Assembly (NCBI GenBank): GCA_027038805.1
Contig: JALWGO010000074.1
Location: 1-15,418 of the forward strand
DNA: 15,418 nucleotides
Source: Thermoprotei archaeon
GTDB lineage: Archaea; Thermoproteota; Thermoprotei_A; Sulfolobales; WANQ01
Direction: 5' to 3'
The notes beneath the pieces are model-generated. The model searched no databases and had not been told where the DNA came from. It saw nothing but the letters and a program-made list of their open reading frames with translations. The position numbers were made by a program, and so were the translations under genes. Positions 8,346-14,114 of this stretch are shown here, in pieces (within the stretch, counting starts at the first letter, position 1; each line of letters starts with the position of its first letter).

Positions 8346-8623
8346 GTTTCCTCAAGGGCTTCTAATAGCTCACGTATTAAATATGTTTTAGGGTTTGTAT
8401 AGTTTAGTTTAAATAATCTTAACCGCCCATAGCGGTGCTCTTCTACTATACCGTAATCTTTTAGCTGCAACAAGTATTTTTCAACTAGTTTATGATGCAA
8501 CCCGGTTATTCTCGCTATTTTCGATATATTTGCTTCTCCAAGCCTAAATATAGTCTTTATTACCCTTATTCTACCACGACTCGAGAATAATTGCTCTATA
8601 ATTATGTTATGCTCGTCCTCCAT
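8342..8623 (-). CDS. Winged-helix DNA-binding protein (ArsR-like) between orc1 and moaC
   Basis: A 93-aa single-domain winged-helix protein. Residues 16-32 form the first helix (RGRIRVIKTIFRLGEAN). The helix-turn-helix follows in ISKIARITGLHHKLVEKYLLQLKDYGIV (about 33-60), and the wing is EEHRYGRLRLFKLN. The C-terminal helix may dimerise. No metal-binding cysteines are present, so metal sensing is unlikely. Its ATG lies inside the end of orc1 (22-bp overlap) and its stop overlaps the moaC start, so it must be expressed with both. It may regulate the operon or assist Orc1 at DNA; neither is shown by the sequence. Confidence 0.8.
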   Translation of the reverse strand: MEDEHNIIIEQLFSSRGRIRVIKTIFRLGEANISKIARITGLHHKLVEKYLLQLKDYGIVEEHRYGRLRLFKLNYTNPKTYLIRELLEALEET

Positions 8624-9852
8624 CTATGTTCACCTATTCTTCTCTTTATTATATCCAATATGCGGTTCTCTAATGGATCAAGCGGTGCCATGCTTATCCC
8701 TATGAGAGTACTCTTGCCGCGGTAACCTCTACCAGAAGTCTTTGTCTCTATGAGGTCTAGTTTTCTTAGATTCATAGCATACTCGTAGACTTGTGTATGT
8801 CTTCTCGGTTTCTCGCCTAACTCTTCACATATGTACCTGTATTCTTCTTCTACTTCACCTATCCTAACATAGGCTTGCTGACTTCTCTTCAAGGTCCTTA
8901 CAATAGCTAAAAGAAATAATAGCTCGTGTAATTGGAGAGTTATCAGTCTATCATATAGTATGGTTATCTGGGGATTCGCTTTAACATATGCTTTACGGAC
9001 ATGCTCTATAGTTATCCTTGGAGCTCCCTCCGCGTCTGCTGCCTCGCCAGCAACTAGTAAGGTTTCTAGTGCGGCTCTAGCATTACCTTCACCTCCTCTA
9101 TCCTTACCATGTATTTCAGCAATATACCTCAAGACCTCATCTGGAACTGTATCCTCATAAAATGCAAGGGACCGCCTACTATCAAGTATATCATATAGTT
9201 CATCTGAAGTATATGGGTAGAAGTGTATAATATTCCTTAACAAATATGTTTCAGTAGCATCATCTAGACGTGAGAGAGCCGTTGTATTCCTCGTAATGAA
9301 TATGAAGTTTATCCTTCTAGTATACTCTGAAAACTCATCATATGTTCTTATCAAGAAATAAACAGCATCACTCCCCGCGGTCTCAATAAAATAGTCGAAC
9401 TCGTCGAGCGTTATAATAACATACTTGTTCTCATCCTCAAGGTACTCTAGCATTGCAGAGTATATCTCATAGGCAGAGAGACCCCTATTGGGGACACTCA
9501 TACCTATCTGCTTAGCAATACTTGAAACAACAGCATAGAGAGTTCTATCACGATGACAGTTTATGTGAACATACTCTAAACTAATACCCCTACTACGAGC
9601 GAGGCTAACAACCTCTCTTCCAAAAACACGAGCTGTAACAGTCTTACCAGTCCCAACATTACCAGTCAACAAAACCCTCTGACTAATCTGGCCAGGATTA
9701 ACAATAACAGACTTAAACAACTGGGCAAGCTCACGTAACTGTCTCTCCCTATGAGGAAGCTCCGGTGGAACATACTCTGGAAACAACTTCTCCTTACTCT
9801 TAAAAACCGACGGCCTATCTATAACACTCGCAATAATATCCCTAGTACGCAC
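8602..9852 (-). CDS. orc1: Orc1/Cdc6 origin-recognition ATPase
   Basis: A 416-aa archaeal initiator related to Orc1 and Cdc6, which binds origins and helps load MCM. The N-terminus carries the FPEYVPPELPHRERQL motif. It is followed by Walker A GNVGTGKT (64-71), Walker B TLDEFD (D150-E151), sensor-1 N189, and sensor-2 R259 in GNARAALETLL. A C-terminal winged-helix DNA-binding domain runs from about 305 to 416. The position beside gins23-mcm and rfc suggests it corresponds to Cdc6-2 (the SSO0771 neighbourhood) of Saccharolobus, but this is inferred from context. The start is GTG at 9852, with a good Shine-Dalgarno GGTGA (9859-9863) six bases before it. Confidence 0.93.
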   Translation of the reverse strand: MRTRDIIASVIDRPSVFKSKEKLFPEYVPPELPHRERQLRELAQLFKSVIVNPGQISQRVLLTGNVGTGKTVTARVFGREVVSLARSRGISLEYVHINCHRDRTLYAVVSSIAKQIGMSVPNRGLSAYEIYSAMLEYLEDENKYVIITLDEFDYFIETAGSDAVYFLIRTYDEFSEYTRRINFIFITRNTTALSRLDDATETYLLRNIIHFYPYTSDELYDILDSRRSLAFYEDTVPDEVLRYIAEIHGKDRGGEGNARAALETLLVAGEAADAEGAPRITIEHVRKAYVKANPQITILYDRLITLQLHELLFLLAIVRTLKRSQQAYVRIGEVEEEYRYICEELGEKPRRHTQVYEYAMNLRKLDLIETKTSGRGYRGKSTLIGISMAPLDPLENRILDIIKRRIGEHRWRTSIT

Positions 9853-9858
9853 AAACTT

Positions 9859-9898
9859 TCACCAAACCCCGAATCCAAACTAAAACGTAATACTTTAA
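9859..9898 (-). promoter_or_regulatory. Promoter and ribosome site of the orc1 operon
   Basis: On the minus strand, CTTAAAGT (about 9890-9897) is TATA-like and would start transcription near 9868. GGTGA at 9859-9863 then precedes the GTG start by six bases and supports that start. The 120-bp gap up to the ATPase gene shows no clear origin-recognition-box; a weak pair, GTTTCGG and GGTTTCCG, lies just upstream. Confidence 0.5.
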
Positions 9899-9972
9899 GA
9901 CTTTTACGGAAACCAGAGTACACCGAAACTATTGCAAATAAAAATTCAATAAGAAGAAGTTGCGAGAAGAAT

Positions 9973-11088
9973 TCATAATTTTTCTGTGACAAGGTATTTT
10001 ACGATGGGATCCGGTATTTTGTATCTATTGTTCTCTTTCACTAGGTAGCCGTATTTTACTAGGTTTTTTAGTAATCGTGTAAATGTTTTATCATCTATGT
10101 ATCCTGATTTTACTATCACGTAGGTTTTTATATCACTCCATGTTGTTGCACCGTGTGCTACTGCTTTGAGTATACTTAAATACCTGTTTCTTGATGGCTC
10201 TATTAGTTTTTCTAGTTCCGCTAGCTCTAATTGTGATCCTTCCTCAAAAACTTCTTCTAATGCAGCTTTATGGCTCATTCCTTTCACGGCACGATTGTAT
10301 CCATAATGTGTTAGCCATCCAACAATACCGTCAAATGTTTCAATAACATCTTCTATTTCCTCTAGTTTCACCTTTTTTCCCAGCTCCCTGAATCCTTGAA
10401 TCAAGAAGTCTATGCCTTGATCTCTAGTGAACCTTTTAACATATATTTCTCTCATATATCTACCGAATAATGGTGCTTTAGGATCGTTTACTCTAAGAAA
10501 CTCTCTCAAAACCCCGATTTCGCTACCTGTAACAATTAATGTTATGTTTGGCAAGTTATCAGTACACCAAGCGAAAACACCATCATATCTTACATTCCCG
10601 GAGAAGCGGAGATATTGTGCTTCATCGAATGCTAGAACAAATCTTAATCCTCTTTTCTCACACCAATCATTTATTCTTTCAAGTAGATCTGTAAAACTTA
10701 TTTGAGGAATAGCTTCAACCTCTACTCCGAACTCTGAAACATGGAATCCCTTGAGTCTCCCAAAGAAATCTTTAATCTTAAACCCTAGCCTATTAAAGAA
10801 GTTAAGGTTTCGAGTAAAGTAGTTGGCAATCTCTCTGTAAAGATGAATCCTTGACACACTCTTATGCTCAAAATACACTCCCTTAACGTCAATAATAGCG
10901 TGGAGAACATTAGCTTCCCTTAGAGCTACTCTCAATAAGCTGGATTTCCCAACACGTCGAATACCATAAATAGTGATGAACCTCTCATCTAAATCAAGAG
11001 CCTTAAAGATTTCCTCAAGCTCATCTTCTCTATCATAAAGATCCTCTCTTTTCATCTTAGGATTTATATCAAAAAGCAAACTCGCCAC
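9973..11088 (-). CDS. Archaeal STAND-like ATPase (COG1672 type)
   Basis: A 371-aa member of the archaeal ATPase family (Pfam Arch_ATPase). The N-terminal signature LFDINPKMKREDLYDREDEL is common in this family. Walker A is GIRRVGKSS (42-50), Walker B LAFDEAQYL has D155-E156, and a sensor-like LIVTGSEIG follows. The final 70 residues form a winged helix (WSDIKTYVIVKSGYIDDKTFTRLLKNLVKYGYLVKEN). These proteins are abundant in hyperthermophilic archaea and often accessory; their roles are mostly unknown, with suggested links to signalling, mobile elements or defence. The start is GTG at 11088, which keeps the family's N-terminal motif. Two tandem dyad repeats lie 10-47 bp upstream, suggesting tight control. 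It diverges from the nucleotidyltransferase gene. Confidence 0.85.
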   Translation of the reverse strand: MASLLFDINPKMKREDLYDREDELEEIFKALDLDERFITIYGIRRVGKSSLLRVALREANVLHAIIDVKGVYFEHKSVSRIHLYREIANYFTRNLNFFNRLGFKIKDFFGRLKGFHVSEFGVEVEAIPQISFTDLLERINDWCEKRGLRFVLAFDEAQYLRFSGNVRYDGVFAWCTDNLPNITLIVTGSEIGVLREFLRVNDPKAPLFGRYMREIYVKRFTRDQGIDFLIQGFRELGKKVKLEEIEDVIETFDGIVGWLTHYGYNRAVKGMSHKAALEEVFEEGSQLELAELEKLIEPSRNRYLSILKAVAHGATTWSDIKTYVIVKSGYIDDKTFTRLLKNLVKYGYLVKENNRYKIPDPIVKYLVTEKL

Positions 11089-11097
11089 CCCACAATA

Positions 11098-11135
11098 ACT
11101 GGAACCCCTACCAGTAACTGGTACCCCCGCCAGTA
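11098..11135. repeat. Two tandem 19-bp dyad repeats upstream of the ATPase gene
   Basis: Copies at 11098-11116 and 11117-11135 abut exactly and differ at three positions; both begin ACTGG and end CCAGTA. Each copy is itself an imperfect dyad, and the junction makes a perfect palindrome TACCAGT-A-ACTGGTA (11109-11123). The block lies 10 bp before the ATPase GTG start and overlaps where its transcript would begin, as expected of an operator. On the minus strand the dyad is followed by a G-run, loosely recalling origin-recognition boxes. Confidence 0.7.
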
Positions 11136-11430
11136 ATAACGTTTTTCTTAACTACTGAAACCAAGCTCTAGATTCATTCATTGAAAATACTTTAATATTC
11201 AAAACCATAAATCTCAGCAATGAGGAGCATATATCAAGCCATATCGCTAAAATAATCGGTGTCAGTAGCTTTATGAGCAATTCTTGACAAGATAATACCG
11301 TTTTTCCCTTCATCTCTTAACAATAGAGTATAAAAGCGCCGATAGGTATTGTAGTAATAGAGAAAGGGATAACCTTATATTAACTGGTAAGTAGAAGCAA
11401 CTAAAAAATAAGTACTAGAGGACGATAGAG
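11136..11430. other. Intergenic region before the nucleotidyltransferase
   Basis: No complete gene is visible. A short open stretch (about 11221-11287, plus strand) encodes NEEHISSHIAKIIGVSSFMSNS before a stop; it reads like the end of a lost gene, but without a homologue this is a guess. At the right end, TTATATTA (11375-11382) is a TATA candidate for the following gene, and AGAGGA (11417-11422) may be its ribosome site. Confidence 0.35.
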
Positions 11431-12009
11431 ATGGGTTCTCTCCCACTAGAGCTAGAGAGAGCATTGATAAAGGCTTCAAATACTCTTCTAAAAGTGGGTG
11501 CTAGATGGGTTCTAGTAGGTAGTACTGCAAGCTATCTAAACGGGTTAAACGTTAAACCAAAAGACATAGACATTATCGTTGAAGCAGACAAAATATATAG
11601 AGTTGACAAGGTCTTTGCATCCGAGTTCCTCCCTATAAGAAGAGTCAAATATAGTTCCAATGGAATCTACTCAAGCCATTACGGAGTATTCAAAGTCTAC
11701 AACGTCAAGATAGAAGTAATGGCTGACCTCACGATATGCAGAGAATATGGATGCCTAAAAGTAGAATTTGAAGACCTCTACTCATATTCAAAAAACACCA
11801 AAATCAGAGAAAACGTAGTGAAGATAGCCCCTCTAGAATGGCAGCTAGTCGCTAACATCATGATACCAGGGAAGACGGAACGTGTAAAAATAATACTTAA
11901 TGCCCTAAAAACTAGAGGAATAGATATTGAGGTTTTAAACAACGTACTCAAACATGCACCAGTAAAAGCTAGAAAGCAAGCTATAGAACTTATCCAAAAA
12001 TACAAGTAA
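11431..12009 (+). CDS. MNT-fold nucleotidyltransferase
   Basis: A 192-aa predicted nucleotidyltransferase. The DNA-polymerase-beta-like active site is visible: VLVGSTASYLNG (G30-S31), then DIDIIVE with D45-x-D47 after a 13-residue spacer. The third acidic residue is offered by VKIEVMADL (E95 or D99). The C-terminal helical part (PLEWQLVANIMIPGKTERVKIILNALKTRGIDIEVLNNVLKH) resembles the region that follows this fold in AbiEii-like and other stand-alone enzymes. Such proteins may act as toxins or antitoxins, or modify RNA or protein; the substrate cannot be told. There is no HEPN partner next to it. The ATG at 11431 is preceded by AGAGGA at 9-14 bases. It diverges from the ATPase gene across 342 bp. 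Confidence 0.8.
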   Translation: MGSLPLELERALIKASNTLLKVGARWVLVGSTASYLNGLNVKPKDIDIIVEADKIYRVDKVFASEFLPIRRVKYSSNGIYSSHYGVFKVYNVKIEVMADLTICREYGCLKVEFEDLYSYSKNTKIRENVVKIAPLEWQLVANIMIPGKTERVKIILNALKTRGIDIEVLNNVLKHAPVKARKQAIELIQKYK

Positions 12010-12034
12010 AACATATAATTAACACTACATCTAA

Positions 12035-12169
12035 AACACCGAAAAACACGAGATACATTGCATCCTAGAGTTATCTAAACCTATTAAATTAGGTGAGTTA
12101 TCAGCGGGGATAGTAGAAGCCAGAAAACTTAAGCCTATAGAGAATCAATTTGAGAAACATATAAACTGA
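12035..12169 (+). pseudogene. Coding remnant without a start codon
   Basis: Between stops at 12032 and 12167 there is an open stretch of 44 codons with protein-like composition (for example LELSKPIKLGELSAGIV and KPIENQFEKHIN) but no ATG, GTG or TTG. It looks like the C-terminal end of a gene whose front has been lost. I cannot name the family, and a chance open frame is possible. Confidence 0.25.
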
Positions 12170-12193
12170 GAGATATACGAGGCTTAGGGGTGG
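12158..12193 (+). promoter_or_regulatory. TATA box and ribosome site upstream of the 146-aa protein
   Basis: CATATAAAC (12158-12166) would start transcription near 12187. GGGGTGG (12187-12193) matches the archaeal Shine-Dalgarno and points to a translation start around 12195-12203, not at the TTG of 12227 which lies over 30 bases further on. Confidence 0.45.
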
Positions 12194-12226
12194 CTTGTTT
12201 TAAGCGACCTCATCATTGCCATTGAC

Positions 12227-12667
12227 TTGAGCAAGGATGGACCAAGGGTAATAGTGCTGATAGGTGCTAGAGAGCATATCCTCAAGTCTAGGAGCTTCCT
12301 ATACGCTACTTCATGGCTTAGACACTACCGCGAGGTACCCTCACGCTTAAAGAAGAGCTACTTAAGGAGGTTCAGCGAACATTATCCTCGGATAGCAGAG
12401 CACATACTACTAGCTAGAGTGTATAGAGAGGTATCGCAGACAGTATCGTTAACAGAAAAGCTATCCCCATCAGTACTACTAGTAGACGACAAGCTTACAA
12501 GATACTTCAAATACATCAACACGGTACTAGTACGGGAGAAGAACATTAAGTACACACACCATAAAAGACTAATGCTAGTAGCAGACAATCTTGCAAACTA
12601 CTTCCGGGTAGTATTAAGGGATAATCCTAAGAGGTTTAGAGAAGAGCTAAAGAAATTTGAGAAATAA
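12227..12667 (+). CDS. Unrecognised protein, possibly RNase H-like fold with a disturbed start
   Basis: A 146-aa basic protein with no motif I can name. From TTG 12227 it begins SKDGPRVIVLIG. The frame is open upstream to the stop at 12185, and the upstream codons read LSDLIIAIDL directly before it. Together IIAIDLSKDGPRVIVLIG gives a beta hairpin with an Asp at the end of strand one, as in RNase H-like nucleases. Later PSVLLVDDKL (D87-D88) and KRLMLVADNLANYF (D120) could supply the other acidic residues. This is inference from pattern only. The only legal start excludes the first strand, while the ribosome site lies before it. A lost base in the T-run at 12198-12201 would explain this, since TTG at 12195 would then be in frame. 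It may be a slightly damaged gene. Confidence 0.55.
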   Translation: MSKDGPRVIVLIGAREHILKSRSFLYATSWLRHYREVPSRLKKSYLRRFSEHYPRIAEHILLARVYREVSQTVSLTEKLSPSVLLVDDKLTRYFKYINTVLVREKNIKYTHHKRLMLVADNLANYFRVVLRDNPKRFREELKKFEK

Positions 12668-12670
12668 AGA

Positions 12671-12744
12671 TCGCCGTGTCACGGCAAATCCCAGCGGTGC
12701 ATCCGATACTTACCGCTAGGTGCCACTCCACGGCGGTAACTACA
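12671..12744 (+). repeat. Inverted-repeat cluster after the 146-aa gene
   Basis: Six bases after the stop lies a palindrome GCCGTG-T-CACGGC (12673-12685). A second stem AGCGGT/ACCGCT (12693-12698, 12712-12717) follows, and CGCCGTG (12672-12678) can instead pair with CACGGCG (12729-12735), enclosing the second stem. It could be a terminator-like hairpin or a small structured RNA. An ACA at 12742-12744 follows the outer stem, but the spacing is not typical of an H/ACA guide. Confidence 0.35.
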
Positions 12745-12771
12745 TCCCCAGTAACCTATATTCCACTAGAC

Positions 12772-12830
12772 AAGGTATAAAGCTTTCCACGCACCAACTC
12801 CACTAACTATCTCGTAGCCCTTTATACCTT
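12772..12830. repeat. 11-bp perfect inverted repeat containing TATA-like sequences
   Basis: AAGGTATAAAG (12772-12782) and CTTTATACCTT (12820-12830) are exact reverse complements 37 bp apart. Each holds a TATAAAG-like box pointing inward. This lies in the gene-free stretch 12668-13089, where I see no complete gene. Confidence 0.5.
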
Positions 12831-12959
12831 CTAGCATCAACACCGTAGTTAACGCTCGCTATTCCCTGTACAACCATAGGCTCTCTTTGAATATGGGGCC
12901 TCTGAGAATATTTAAACAGTGTAAAATCTCCATGGAAGACCCTTCTCATTAAAGAGGCT

Positions 12960-13049
12960 TCAGCACTCAAGACCCCGTTCATCTCCCTCGGGAAGAGGGA
13001 TCAGCCGTGCCGAGTTCATCACCAAGTATAGTTTAAGATTATTTAGCCC
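12960..13049 (-). pseudogene. Possible C-terminal remnant of a TnpB-like transposase
   Basis: On the minus strand a 29-codon open stretch ends MNSARLIPLPEGDERGLEC before a stop at 12960-12962. The PLPEGDE tail followed by an imperfect GAAG/CTTC hairpin (about 12935-12961) reminds me of the end of IS200/IS605 TnpB genes and their right ends. Only a tail is present; no catalytic or zinc-finger part is visible, so this is weak. Confidence 0.25.
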
Positions 13050-13066
13050 CTACTAACTCTTACTAT

Positions 13067-13079
13067 TGTCTCGGAGAAA
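13067..13079. promoter_or_regulatory. Near-match to the downstream iteron, upstream of the tRNA fragment
   Basis: TGTCTCGGAGAAA matches 12 of 13 positions of the iteron TGTCTCNGAGACA found at 14546-14676. It lies 23 bp ahead of the tRNA fragment and about 80 bp ahead of the integrase start, so it could let the element's regulator act on the integrase promoter. Confidence 0.5.
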
Positions 13080-13089
13080 TATCTAGCAC

Positions 13090-13135
13090 GCGGCGGTCGT
13101 CTAGCCTGGACTAGGACGCCGGCCCCCCAAGCCGG
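13090..13135 (+). pseudogene. 5' part of a tRNA-Gly(CCC) gene without a 3' half
   Basis: Acceptor strand GCGGCGG (13090-13096), TC, D-stem GTCT/GGAC, and a complete anticodon arm CCGGC-CCCCCAA-GCCGG (13119-13135) are all present with anticodon CCC at 13126-13128. Position 33 is C instead of the usual U. After base 43 the tRNA pattern stops: there is no T-arm and no CCGCCGC acceptor strand in the following sequence or elsewhere in the window. An integrase gene starts 25 bp later in the same direction. The simplest reading is one end (att copy) of an element integrated in this tRNA gene. A trans-spliced split tRNA is less likely, because known splits lie mostly in the anticodon loop, and no complementary leader is visible. 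Confidence 0.75.
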
Positions 13136-13140
13136 AACTA

Positions 13141-13217
13141 ATGGAACTAGCCCCATCACGATGGTTCCATACCAGTTCCATGCTAGTGCTTCTGCCCTGG
13201 AAGAACATTTATGGAAC
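13141..13217. repeat. Clustered ATGGAAC inverted and direct repeats at the integrase start
   Basis: ATGGAAC occurs at 13141-13147 and 13211-13217, and its complement GTTCCAT at 13164-13170 and 13175-13181. The first two can form a 7-bp hairpin around the integrase ATG at 13161. Repeats of this sort next to an attachment site may be integrase-binding sites. Confidence 0.5.
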
Positions 13218-14114
13218 CATAACGCGAATCCCTTCTCCCAGTTAGACCTTGAATATGAGAGAGAAGAGTTCACTAGATGGGCTGCAAACCACTATCGTCC
13301 AACATCGTTTAAGAAAGAGGTGCTTTCTTATACAGGATATATACCGATGTTGAAGGAGCCGGAGAAATTATCGTATATTGTATCCCAGAAGAGCATGTAT
13401 GTGAAACTACACATTCTTAAAGTATTAAACAAGTTCAGTAAGTACTTGGACAGTAAGTACAATACGGATATCTTCAGCAACTATTTTAACCGTATGAGGA
13501 AGCTGATAGGCCTAAAGTGGACGAAGCCCAAGCCACTACCATCTCTAAGGAAACTTAACATAAATGTCGAGGAAGTAGCAAAATACGCTATCAGGAAAAT
13601 GAATAATTACAAGTATCAGTTATTCGCGTTATTCATGTTAGCGACGGGGCTGAGAACAGAGTCCGAGGCCTATGTAGTCTTCAAGAACTTTGATGAATAC
13701 TATCTCGAGGTAAAAGGGATCCACCTAGTAGAGTTAATGATGGATAGGAAGACTAAGAAGGCCTTCTTCGCATTGCTACCGCCCAGGCTAGTTGAAGAAT
13801 TAAAGAAGCTACGCAACAGGAGATTGAAGCTAAAGGCTGTTAGGGAGCAATGGAACAAGGCTGTAAGCGAGCTAGGACTCGACTATATGGAGTACCCGCT
13901 CTACACGTTAAGGAAGCTACATGCAACGTTGCTAAAACGCTACATGAGTGAAAGCGACGTCGACCTCTTACAGGGTAGGATACCGTCAAGCGTCCTGGGC
14001 CAATTCTATAACCTTGAACACCTAGACCAACTCTACAAGAACTATATGCTGGCCGTTGGGAGACTAGTAGAAGAATTATTAGATGAAATAAAGGCTAATC
14101 GACTTTCAAGTTAA
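13161..14114 (+). CDS. Archaeal tyrosine recombinase (SSV/pNOB8-type integrase)
   Basis: A 317-aa site-specific integrase. The N-terminal half is a helical core-binding domain (about 30-120). The catalytic half shows R165 in ATGLRTESEA, a Lys candidate in DRKTKK (197-200), the Y248-x2-R251 box in PLYTLRKLHATLLKRYM, R273 (in the place of His/Trp) in LLQGRIPSSVL, and the nucleophile Y283 in GQFYN. This divergent box II is typical of archaeal virus and plasmid integrases, which insert into tRNA genes; the tRNA-Gly fragment 25 bp upstream fits. ATG 13161 is the first legal start, but the frame is open back through the whole tRNA fragment to a stop at 13044. The gene could therefore be the C-terminal part of a split SSV-type integrase, although the length looks complete. 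It overlaps the next gene tail to tail by 20 bp. Confidence 0.85.
   Translation: MVPYQFHASASALEEHLWNHNANPFSQLDLEYEREEFTRWAANHYRPTSFKKEVLSYTGYIPMLKEPEKLSYIVSQKSMYVKLHILKVLNKFSKYLDSKYNTDIFSNYFNRMRKLIGLKWTKPKPLPSLRKLNINVEEVAKYAIRKMNNYKYQLFALFMLATGLRTESEAYVVFKNFDEYYLEVKGIHLVELMMDRKTKKAFFALLPPRLVEELKKLRNRRLKLKAVREQWNKAVSELGLDYMEYPLYTLRKLHATLLKRYMSESDVDLLQGRIPSSVLGQFYNLEHLDQLYKNYMLAVGRLVEELLDEIKANRLSS

Noticed and set aside
9864..9972. Candidate origin beside orc1 (GTTTCGG and GGTTTCCG motifs).
   Set aside because: No recognisable origin-recognition-box dyad with G-run, and the region is short; marker-frequency or binding data would be needed.
13161..13181. GATGG-TTCCATA-CCAGT resembles a tRNA T-arm and might complete the tRNA-Gly fragment.
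   Set aside because: Two of the five pairs are poor, position 57 is not a purine, and no CCGCCGC acceptor strand follows.
13043..13273. Minus-strand ORF of 76 codons over the tRNA fragment.
   Set aside because: It lies antisense to the tRNA fragment and integrase start and shows no protein-family pattern.
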